A DNA stretch of 64,000 nucleotides from Corallococcus sp. EGB (lineage in GTDB: Bacteria; Myxococcota; Myxococcia; Myxococcales; Myxococcaceae). The notes beneath the pieces were generated by a model, which saw only the letters and a program-made list of their open reading frames with translations, searched no databases and had not been told where the DNA came from. Below are positions 55,171-62,242 of this stretch, piece by piece (position 1 is the stretch's first letter; the number at the start of each line of letters is the position of its first letter). Both the position numbers and the translations under genes were made by a program. The stretch spans positions 8,777,356 to 8,841,355 of the forward strand of contig NZ_CP079946.1 of the NCBI RefSeq assembly GCF_019968905.1. Direction: 5' to 3'.

Positions 55171-55848
55171 ATGGCCCCTTCCGACCGTTCTGCGGGGTCC
55201 ATGAAGGCTGGCGGCACGACCAGGGTGTGGGTACGCAGGGGCCTGGGGCTGCTCGGGCTGGCCCTGGCCGTGCTGCTGGGTCTGTCCCACTTCGTGCGCC
55301 TGCGCTACCAGGGCCGCATCGTGCCGCTGGCGGTCGCGCCAGAGGCCCCGGTGGCCCTGGTGTTCGGGGCGGGGCTGGCGCCGGGCGCGGTGCCGTCTCC
55401 CGTGCTGGCGCAGCGGCTGGACGCGGCCATCGCGCTGTGGCGGCAGGGCAAGGTGCGGTCGCTCCTGGTGAGCGGGGACAACTCCGCGCCCTTCCACAAC
55501 GAGACGCGGGCCATGCGGCGCTACCTGCTGGAGCGCGGGGTGCCCGCGGACGCGGTGCTGGGAGACGAGGCGGGGCTGTCCACGTACGACAGCTGCCTGC
55601 GGGCGCACTCGGTGTTCGGCGCGGACCGGGCGGTGCTCGTCACGCAGCGCTTCCACCTGTCGCGGGCGCTCTTCATCGCCAACTCGGTGGGCATCGACGC
55701 GTGGGGCGTGGCGGCGGACGAGGGACGGCCGACCCCCTGGCGCTACACGGTGCGCGAGACGCTCTCCCGGGTGCTGGCGCTGGGGATGGTGCTGCTGGAC
55801 GTGAAGCCCGGCAGCCCTGACGCCCGGCCGCCGACGGCTCCCCGCTGA
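55171..55848 (+). CDS. DUF218 (SanA/YdcF-like) membrane protein
   Basis: A 225-residue protein. A single N-terminal transmembrane helix ([17 protein letters not shown]) precedes a DUF218 domain: [53 protein letters not shown] and [20 protein letters not shown]. SanA-type proteins are linked to envelope barrier function, and YdcF relatives bind SAM; the exact function here is unknown. Start ATG 55171; ATG 55201 would also work. Confidence 0.8.
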   Translation: MAPSDRSAGSMKAGGTTRVWVRRGLGLLGLALAVLLGLSHFVRLRYQGRIVPLAVAPEAPVALVFGAGLAPGAVPSPVLAQRLDAAIALWRQGKVRSLLVSGDNSAPFHNETRAMRRYLLERGVPADAVLGDEAGLSTYDSCLRAHSVFGADRAVLVTQRFHLSRALFIANSVGIDAWGVAADEGRPTPWRYTVRETLSRVLALGMVLLDVKPGSPDARPPTAPR

Positions 55849-55963
55849 CGAGGGCCGGGCCCGGCAGGCAGGCGGGCTGCGTTCCATTGCGGCCGCCTTC
55901 CCGGGGTCCCATTTTCGTGAGGACACGGAAGCTTTTCTCAACCGTCCCTGTCGAGGAGACCCC

Positions 55964-56239
55964 ATGCGGTTCAACAAGCTCGGAGATGAGGACGTGGGCG
56001 AGTCCACCTCACTGCGCCACCGGAACCCGGACACCGGCGAGGATGAAATCAACATCTCGGACCAGGACCTGGCCGCGTCGCCGCCCATGGAAGAGGAGGC
56101 GGATGCGCGGGACATCCTGCCGGATCAGATCCAACGCTTCGGCCGGGGGGACGAGGAGGAAGAGGAGCGCGAGGTGAGCGCGCAGCCCGACGAGCCCGGG
56201 GCCCGCGCGCAGTCGCCGGACCTGCTGCCCGAGGGGTAG
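55964..56239 (+). CDS. small acidic hypothetical protein
   Basis: A 91-residue, very acidic protein (runs of Glu, for example GRGDEEEEERE, plus many Asp and Pro). It has no membrane segment and no family match. GAGGAG precedes ATG 55964. It lies between the DUF218 gene and the SUKH-H1 gene. An acidic partner for a basic histone-like tail is an idea only. Confidence 0.6.
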   Translation: MRFNKLGDEDVGESTSLRHRNPDTGEDEINISDQDLAASPPMEEEADARDILPDQIQRFGRGDEEEEEREVSAQPDEPGARAQSPDLLPEG

Positions 56240-56348
56240 CCGGGTCCGACCCGGGGATGTGAACAGGGCGCGTCCCCCGTGCGTGGGACGCGCCCTTTGT
56301 TCGTCAGGTGGAGGGCCCGTCAGGAGCCCCCCATCCACCGGGTCCGGC

Positions 56349-57533
56349 TCAGGACCGGCGGCGCGAGGACTTCTTCGCCGCGGACCTGCGGGCCGGAGCC
56401 TTCTTCGCGGCCCCGCGCTTCCGGGCAGCGCCCTTCTTCGCGGCGGCGCCACGCTTCTGGACAGCGCCCTTCTTCGCGGTGGCCTTGCCCGTGGCCTTCT
56501 TCGCGGCGGCCTTCTTCGCGGCCCCGCGCTTCTGGGCAGCGCCCTTCTTCGCGGTGGCCCCCTTCTTCACGGGGGACTTCTTCGCGGCGGCCTTGACCGT
56601 GGCCTTCTTCGCGGGGGCGCCCTTCTTCGCGGCCCCACGCGCGGGCGCGGACTTCTTCGCGGCGGCCCCCTTCTTGGCGGGGGCGGCCGGCGCCCCGGTG
56701 ATGGGCGGCTCGCGGCGGGCCTTCTTCGCGGCGGGGCGCTTCGGCTTGGCCTCCTCGAACAGCTCCTCCTGTTCGGGCGCCTCTTCGTCGCGCACGTCCT
56801 CGTCGGCTCCGGACTCCGCCTCACCGGTGTCCTCGGCGAGTTCCTCCTCCAGTTCCTCCTCGCCGGACACCTCGGCCTCGCCCTCGTCGTCGAAACCGTC
56901 CTCGTCGGCGGCCTCGGCGGCCTCGAATGCCTCCGCGTCGGCGGCATCCGTGTCGGCCTCCTCGCCCTCGTCGCCCACCCGCGCCGCGGCGCCGGACAGC
57001 GCGCCCTGGAGCACGGCGTTCATGGCGCGCGCGAAGGTGCGCTCCCCGAAGGTCTCCTTCTCCTCGACGGGCGGAATCAGCACCTCCAGCATGTCCTTGA
57101 GCGAGCGGTACATCCGCATGTCCTTCTTCTCGCCGTCCCAGGTGCCGAAGACCCAGTCCTCCCCGTCCAGCGCGTCCACCCAGCCGGGCAGCGGCCCGCC
57201 GCCGTCCCCCTGCTCCTCCATGGCGGACTTGCGCGCGACGAACAGGTGCCGGTGCGTCCCCTTCAGCCCGAAGCGCCACACGCCCGCGGCGGGCAGGCCC
57301 ACCACCATCAGGCGGCTCTTCTCCAGGACGCTGGGCTCCCCCTCGCCGCCATGCAGCGGGTACAGCCGCACCTCGCCCTGGAACTCACCGCCGTTGAGCG
57401 CCTGATACAGGTCCGCCAGGTCCTCGGGAAACGGGACGCCGCACTCCGTCTCCGCGCGGCGGACCTCCTCCGCCTGCACACCCTCCGAGGTCGTCTTCGC
57501 CGACTTGCGCAGTGACTCCAACCACTCGTGCAT
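56349..57533 (-). CDS. SUKH (SMI1/KNR4)-domain protein with histone-H1-like lysine-rich tail
   Basis: A 394-residue fusion. Residues 1-170 are a SUKH/SMI1-KNR4 domain: VRRAETECGVPFPEDLADLY, QALNGGEFQGEVRLYPLHGG, SRLMVVGLPAAGVWRFGLKG, DWVFGTWDGEK. About 190-265 is acidic (DEGEEADTDAADAEAFEAAE). The last ~125 residues are Lys/Ala/Arg/Pro-rich repeats (AAKKGAPAKKATVKAAAKK) like histone H1 or Hc1 tails and would bind DNA. Such an acidic-then-basic order recalls HMGA-like regulators of myxobacteria such as CarD. SUKH proteins are often immunity or scaffold proteins. Start ATG 57533. Confidence 0.8.
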   Translation of the reverse strand: MHEWLESLRKSAKTTSEGVQAEEVRRAETECGVPFPEDLADLYQALNGGEFQGEVRLYPLHGGEGEPSVLEKSRLMVVGLPAAGVWRFGLKGTHRHLFVARKSAMEEQGDGGGPLPGWVDALDGEDWVFGTWDGEKKDMRMYRSLKDMLEVLIPPVEEKETFGERTFARAMNAVLQGALSGAAARVGDEGEEADTDAADAEAFEAAEAADEDGFDDEGEAEVSGEEELEEELAEDTGEAESGADEDVRDEEAPEQEELFEEAKPKRPAAKKARREPPITGAPAAPAKKGAAAKKSAPARGAAKKGAPAKKATVKAAAKKSPVKKGATAKKGAAQKRGAAKKAAAKKATGKATAKKGAVQKRGAAAKKGAARKRGAAKKAPARRSAAKKSSRRRS

Positions 57534-57745
57534 GACCCCTCCACGACATCGACAGCCACCAGGGCTCGCACCTTAAGGCGCCTGGGCCCTCGTGCGCAGT
57601 GTGCATGTCGGGTTTCGTCTACCCGACGCCTGTAGACATACCTGGACAACCTGACACGCCGCCCCCGCCATCCCTCCTGGCCGCCTGCCCCCGAGCCTGG
57701 CGGCCCCGATGGAAGCCTGGCCCCTCGGGCGTTAGGAAGGACGCC

Positions 57746-58105
57746 ATGGCGCATCCCGTAAGCATCGAGGCGACGACCGAGACCTTCGACTCGCTCGTCA
57801 TGGAACCCCGCGACGAGCTGGTGGTGGTGGACTTCTGGGGTCCCGGCTGCCCCAACTGCGACATCTACGCGGCCGCCGAACCCGAGCTCCTCGAGGAGCT
57901 GGACGGCGCCCCCATGCGCGTCGTCAAGGTCAACGCCTACGAGCACGAGGCGCTGGCCACGCGCTTCGGCCTGTTCGGCATCCCCACCTTCCTGCTGTTC
58001 CGCAACGGGAAGCTCCTGGGGAAGATGAGCCAGTACTACGGCAAGCCGTACTTCCTGGGCGTCATCCGGGACCACCTGCCCGGCGGCGCCAAGGCCCAGG
58101 CCTGA
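57746..58105 (+). CDS. thioredoxin-like protein
   Basis: A 119-residue thioredoxin-fold protein without a signal peptide. The active site is WGPGCPNCDIY (Cys-x2-Cys with Pro-Asn inside), the cis-proline loop is FGIPTFLLFRNG, and the fold is complete. It would be a cytosolic thiol-disulfide oxidoreductase with an atypical CPNC centre. AGGAAGG precedes ATG 57746. It converges with the ABC gene. Confidence 0.85.
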   Translation: MAHPVSIEATTETFDSLVMEPRDELVVVDFWGPGCPNCDIYAAAEPELLEELDGAPMRVVKVNAYEHEALATRFGLFGIPTFLLFRNGKLLGKMSQYYGKPYFLGVIRDHLPGGAKAQA

Positions 58106-58123
58106 AAGAGGCCCGGGCCCCGT

Positions 58124-59989
58124 TCAGTCCCGGTAGCCGCGCGCCTGAAGCCGGAACAGGTGCGCGTACCGCCCCTCGAGCGCCATCAGCTCGTCGTGGC
58201 TGCCCAGCTCCTGCACCGTCCCGTTGTGGAGCACGGCGATCTGATCCGCCATGCGCACCGTGGAGAAGCGGTGCGAAATCACGATGGCGATGCGGTCCGC
58301 GGCCAGCGCCTGGAAGCGCTCGAAGAGGGCGTGCTCGGCCTCCGCGTCGATGCTGGCCGTGGGCTCGTCCAGGATGAGCACCTCCGCGTCGTCGCGCATG
58401 AAGGCGCGCGACACCGCCAGCTTCTGCCACTGGCCGCTGGACAGCTCCTGGCCCTTCTCGAACCAGCCGCCGAGCATCGTGTCGTACTGGCCCGGCAGCG
58501 CCGCGATGACCGTGTTGGCGCCGCCCTGCTCCGCCGCCCGTTCGATGCGCGGCCGGTCCTCCAGCGCGGGCACGTGTCCCAGGCCGATGTTCTCCGCCAC
58601 GCTGAACTGGTAGCGCACGAAGTCCTGGAACACCGCCCCGAAGCGGCCGCGCAGGTCGTCCGCGTCCATCCGCGCCGTGTCCACGCCGCCGTAGAGAATC
58701 TGGCCCTCCGTGGGCTCGTACATGCGCAACAGCAGCTTCACCAGCGTGCTCTTCCCCGCGCCGTTCTCCCCCACCAGCGCCAGCTTCTGGCCGGGCTTGA
58801 GCGTGAGCGACACGTTGCGCAGCGCCCACGCGTCCTTGCCCGCGTAGCGGAAGGACACGTCGCGCAGCTCGATGGCGTTGTTCCTGCCGCGCGGCGGTGA
58901 GACGGCGGGCAGCAGCCCCGGCGCGTTCTCCGCGGTGGGGATGTCCAGGTAGGCGAAGAGGTTGCTCATGAAGAGCGCGTCCTCGTACATGGAGCCCACG
59001 CTGGTGAGGATGCCCTGGAACGCGGCCTGCCCCTGCCGGAACACGGACAGGTACAGCACCATGTCGCCCACGGAGATGGTGGCGGACGCCGCGCGGCTCG
59101 CGACGAAGAGGTAGCAGCCGTAGAAGGCCGCCAGGGACACCAGGCCCAGCCCCAGGCCCCAGCCCATGCGCTTGCGCGCGAGCGCGCGGTCCTCCGCGAA
59201 GAACTTCTGGAACAGCGTGCGGTAGCGCCCCATCACCAGCGGCCCCAACCCGAAGAGCTTCACCTCCTTCACGGTGCTGTCGCGCGTGAGGATCCACTCC
59301 AGGTAGTTGAGCTTGCGCCCCTCCGGCGCGCGCCACGAGTACAGCCGGAAGCCCTCCGCCGCCAGGCGCGCCTCCGCGATGAACGCGGGGATGGACGCGG
59401 CGAGCAGCACCACCACGCTCCACGGCGACAGCGCCACGAGCAGCACCGCGTAGGTGGACAGGGTGATGACGTTGCGCACGATGCTGAACGCCTGCATCAC
59501 CAGCGACAGCGGGCGCGCGTTCGCCTCGCGCCGCGCGTTCTGCATCTTGTCGTAGGTGTCCGAGTCCTCGAAGTGCTTGAGCTCCAGCTCCAGCGCCTTC
59601 TGGAGGATGCGCTCATTGAGCAGGTTTCCCAGGTGCGCGCGCAGCAGGTCCTTGGTGAGCGTGAGCCCCCGGTCCACCACCGCGGAGGCCACCATCAGCC
59701 CGAACTCCGTGGCCACCAGGCCCAGCACGCGCGAGTGCGCCGCCGCGTCGCCCTTCGCCGCGGCCACCACCGTGTCCACGATGAGCTTGCCCACCCACGC
59801 GATGCCCGCCGGCAGCACCGCCGCCACCAGCGTGAGCACGCCCAGCACCACCGCGCCCCGGGGGCTCGCCCGCCAGAAGAGGTGGAAGGTGCCCGGCAGT
59901 TGCTTGAAGAGGACGCCCGCGTTCTTCAGGCGGGCGCGGAGGGATGGCGGTGTCGACGGCGTGGGAGGTGGCAAGGTGCCGCCCCTCAT
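58124..59989 (-). CDS. ABC transporter, fused membrane and ATPase domains
   Basis: A 621-residue half-transporter that would dimerise in the inner membrane. The N-terminal half (around 30-345) has about six transmembrane helices (GVLTLVAAVLPAGIAWVGKL, TLSTYAVLLVALSPWSVVVL). The nucleotide-binding domain has Walker A GENGAGKSTL (around 407), signature LSSGQWQKLAVSRA, Walker B VLILDEPTASID and the H-loop VISHRFSTV. It looks like a type IV exporter; substrate unknown. Confidence 0.9.
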   Translation of the reverse strand: MRGGTLPPPTPSTPPSLRARLKNAGVLFKQLPGTFHLFWRASPRGAVVLGVLTLVAAVLPAGIAWVGKLIVDTVVAAAKGDAAAHSRVLGLVATEFGLMVASAVVDRGLTLTKDLLRAHLGNLLNERILQKALELELKHFEDSDTYDKMQNARREANARPLSLVMQAFSIVRNVITLSTYAVLLVALSPWSVVVLLAASIPAFIAEARLAAEGFRLYSWRAPEGRKLNYLEWILTRDSTVKEVKLFGLGPLVMGRYRTLFQKFFAEDRALARKRMGWGLGLGLVSLAAFYGCYLFVASRAASATISVGDMVLYLSVFRQGQAAFQGILTSVGSMYEDALFMSNLFAYLDIPTAENAPGLLPAVSPPRGRNNAIELRDVSFRYAGKDAWALRNVSLTLKPGQKLALVGENGAGKSTLVKLLLRMYEPTEGQILYGGVDTARMDADDLRGRFGAVFQDFVRYQFSVAENIGLGHVPALEDRPRIERAAEQGGANTVIAALPGQYDTMLGGWFEKGQELSSGQWQKLAVSRAFMRDDAEVLILDEPTASIDAEAEHALFERFQALAADRIAIVISHRFSTVRMADQIAVLHNGTVQELGSHDELMALEGRYAHLFRLQARGYRD

Positions 59990-60026
59990 AACGCCCTGGC
60001 GCCCGCCGCGCTGGGCTTCCCTGCTT

Positions 60027-60992
60027 TCAGGAGGTGGGGGCGACCACGCCGTCCGGCAGGGCGCCGGGCGGGGCCACGTGCCGGGAGATGAGCACGTCGC
60101 AGGGCGAGTGCCGCACCACGAACTCGGTCAACGAGGACGGCGGATTCGCGGAGGACATGCCCAGCGTGAGCAGGTCCGAGTCGCGCTCCCGGGCCTCCGC
60201 GAGGATGCACTCGCGCGGGTCCCCGAAGCGCAGGCGGATCTCCAGCGCGCGGCCCGTCTCGCGGTAGGGCGCGAGGAAGCGCCCGAGCGCCCTGCGCGTC
60301 GCGTCCTCACGCTCCTGCCGCAGCCGCAGCTCCAGCGCCAGGGGCGCGTCCCGCCGGTGCAGGGCCGCCGCCTCCTCGCGCACGTCCACCACGTGCAGCA
60401 CCTCGATGGGGGTCGACGCGGGACACAGGCGCATCGTCAGCTCCAGCGCGCGGCGCGACTCCCGCGAGAAGTTCACCGCGACGAGGGGGCGGTGATAGAC
60501 GCGGCCCGGGTGCGGCATCACCACCAGCACGGACGCGTCCACCTCCCGCACCAGCCGCATCACCATGGAGTCCTCCGGCAGCGGCACCACCGGGGGGCCC
60601 GGGTGCGGCCGGCCCACCACCAGCACCTCCACGCCCTGGTCCTTCGCCAGCTCCGCCGCCTCGTGGGGCGCGTCCCCGGTGCGCAGCTCCTCGCGCACGT
60701 CCACGTCCGGCCGCTGCCGCAGCCGCTTCGCCACGGATGACACCGACCGGCGCAGGCATCGCTCGCTGCCCACCATCCCGTCCGAGCCCTTGTGGCCATC
60801 CCACCGGCTCACGTGCAGCACGCTGAAGGCCGCCCCATGCGCGAGCGGGAGCCGCAGCGCGCGGGCCAGCGCGAACTCGGACTGCAGGGAGAAGTCCAAC
60901 CCCACCGCCACCCGGTGCAGCCCCCGCTGAGCACGCAGGAGGCCGGCGGGCAGCAGCGGCAAGGTCCTCCTGGAAGACGCATTCGGCCTCAT
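60027..60992 (-). CDS. tandem universal stress protein
   Basis: A 321-residue protein of two UspA domains. The first begins RVAVGLDFSLQSEFALARAL and reaches VEVLVVGRPHPG; the second begins RPLVAVNFSRESRRALELTM and ends DSDLLTLGMSSANPPSSLTEF with the G-x2-G-like nucleotide loop partly altered. Such proteins sense stress or bind ATP. GGAAGGGAG precedes ATG 60992. The gene stands alone, with ABC transporter genes downstream. Confidence 0.85.
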   Translation of the reverse strand: MRPNASSRRTLPLLPAGLLRAQRGLHRVAVGLDFSLQSEFALARALRLPLAHGAAFSVLHVSRWDGHKGSDGMVGSERCLRRSVSSVAKRLRQRPDVDVREELRTGDAPHEAAELAKDQGVEVLVVGRPHPGPPVVPLPEDSMVMRLVREVDASVLVVMPHPGRVYHRPLVAVNFSRESRRALELTMRLCPASTPIEVLHVVDVREEAAALHRRDAPLALELRLRQEREDATRRALGRFLAPYRETGRALEIRLRFGDPRECILAEARERDSDLLTLGMSSANPPSSLTEFVVRHSPCDVLISRHVAPPGALPDGVVAPTS

Positions 60993-61466
60993 CTCGACTC
61001 CCTTCCACCGCTCCGCGCTTGGACGCACCCCATGGGCGTCGGCGTGGCGGCACGGCGGCTCACGCGGGCGCTCATGGACATACATTCAGCGCCGTCGGTG
61101 GATGTGCCACTTGTCTTGCGGGCGTGTTGGGTGGGGATGCCACGTCCGCAGCCTGGCGGGGGGCCACGCGAGCGGCGGAGCCCGGCGGGCCGCTTCACCG
61201 GGAACAGGCGAACAGGCCGTCCCGTCTTTGGAAGGAGTCCTGTTTCTGTAACGTTTTCAGGGCGCCCCACCGCTTCGTTCAAGGACTCCAGGGCAGACGG
61301 GCGCTCAGGGCCGTTGTTTCAACGGCTTGGGGCGTTGAGCGCACGACGCTCGCGGATGGGGGCGCTTTCAGAGGTCCGGCCAGCCCTTTGCAAAGACCTC
61401 TGCCCGGCTCCGCACGAAGGGCCATGGGCGGCGGGTCGGACGGCAGGAAGGCAAGGGAGCGGGAAC
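60993..61466. other. intergenic region with two perfect hairpins
   Basis: 474 bases without a convincing gene. It has two tight inverted repeats: GCCGTTG/CAACGGC (61310-61316 and 61320-61326, 3-base loop) and GAGCG/CGCTC (61337-61341 and 61347-61351). They lie upstream of the small gene 61467-61628 and could be leader structure or part of an sRNA. Confidence 0.45.
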
Positions 61467-61628
61467 ATGCGAGGGGTCATCACCGGACGTGAGGTGGTTG
61501 CCAACCTGGGACTCATCTACCGGGAGTTCGGTACAGCCTGTGTGTTGCGCTGCCTCTGGGTGATGCTCAGCGGCAAGTCCACCACCTTCCTCGAGGTGGC
61601 GTGTCCCTGCGAGAAGATGCGGCGTTGA
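61467..61628 (+). CDS. small hypothetical protein (53 aa)
   Basis: A 53-residue frame with good support: AGGGAG 8 bases before ATG 61467, a stop followed by a strong hairpin at 61655-61689, and a varied amino acid mix (VVANLGLIYREFGTACVLRC, then LEVACPCEKMRR). A hydrophobic middle (around 13-33) and C-terminal Cys-Pro-Cys are noticeable. No family recognised. Confidence 0.5.
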   Translation: MRGVITGREVVANLGLIYREFGTACVLRCLWVMLSGKSTTFLEVACPCEKMRR

Positions 61629-61654
61629 GCACCCCGCGGGGATGTGAAGACGGC

Positions 61655-61689
61655 TCGGGCCGCGAGAAGCACTGGCTTCCGCGGCCCGA
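61655..61689. terminator. bidirectional terminator hairpin
   Basis: A perfect 10-bp stem, TCGGGCCGCG (61655-61664) with CGCGGCCCGA (61680-61689), continued by GAAGC/GCTTC over a 4-base loop. It sits between the ends of two convergent genes (61628 and 61715) and can serve both. Confidence 0.7.
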
Positions 61690-61714
61690 ACGGTTTCAAC
61701 GGGGGTGACTGGCG

Positions 61715-61918
61715 CTACTGCGGATCCGCGTCGCCGCGGCGCGCTTCCTCGCGCTCGTCGCGCTTGTCCTTGATGGCGTGCTTCACGTCCTCGACCACGC
61801 CCTTGACCTTGCCCTTGAGGGTGTCCGCCTTGCCCTCGGCTTCCAGGGAGCGGTCGCCGGTCGCGACCCCCACGGTTTCCTTCACCTTGCCCTTGGCCTT
61901 GTCAGTCCACTCGCCCAT
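61715..61918 (-). CDS. CsbD-family stress protein
   Basis: A 67-residue hydrophilic protein of the CsbD family: DKAKGKVKETVGVATGD at the start and KADTLKGKVKGVVEDVKH in the middle, typical of short helical CsbD proteins induced by general stress. Function unclear. The C-terminus is highly charged (REEARRGDADP). Confidence 0.9.
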   Translation of the reverse strand: MGEWTDKAKGKVKETVGVATGDRSLEAEGKADTLKGKVKGVVEDVKHAIKDKRDEREEARRGDADPQ

Positions 61919-62242
61919 GGCGTCCTCCTGACGTCGGTGTGTGAATCGTTGTGGAGGACAACGTGCTCACGTCACCCGCCGGCGGCATGCGTCGGCGGTG
62001 GCTCGCCCGCACGGCTGCCCCCGGGCCGTGACACGTCCGCGACAGCCAGGAATGTCAGGCGATGGACAGGGTGCGGCGTGCGGTAGAACGACACGCGCCC
62101 TGCCCTCCCCACCCGCCGTGTCCCTGCTTTTTCGCGGAGACCCGAGAGTCCATGCCACGGCCCGCGACAAGACGTGGACGTTGCATTGACGCACCCGCGC
62201 TTCCCGCTCAGGCTTGAGCGGTCCTCCCGGATCCGTCACCCG
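61919..62242. other. intergenic region upstream of CsbD and chemoreceptor genes
   Basis: 324 bases without a gene; it probably holds the promoters of both divergent genes. The only visible structure is GTTGT/ACAAC (61948-61952 and 61958-61962). No convincing promoter was identified. Confidence 0.4.
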
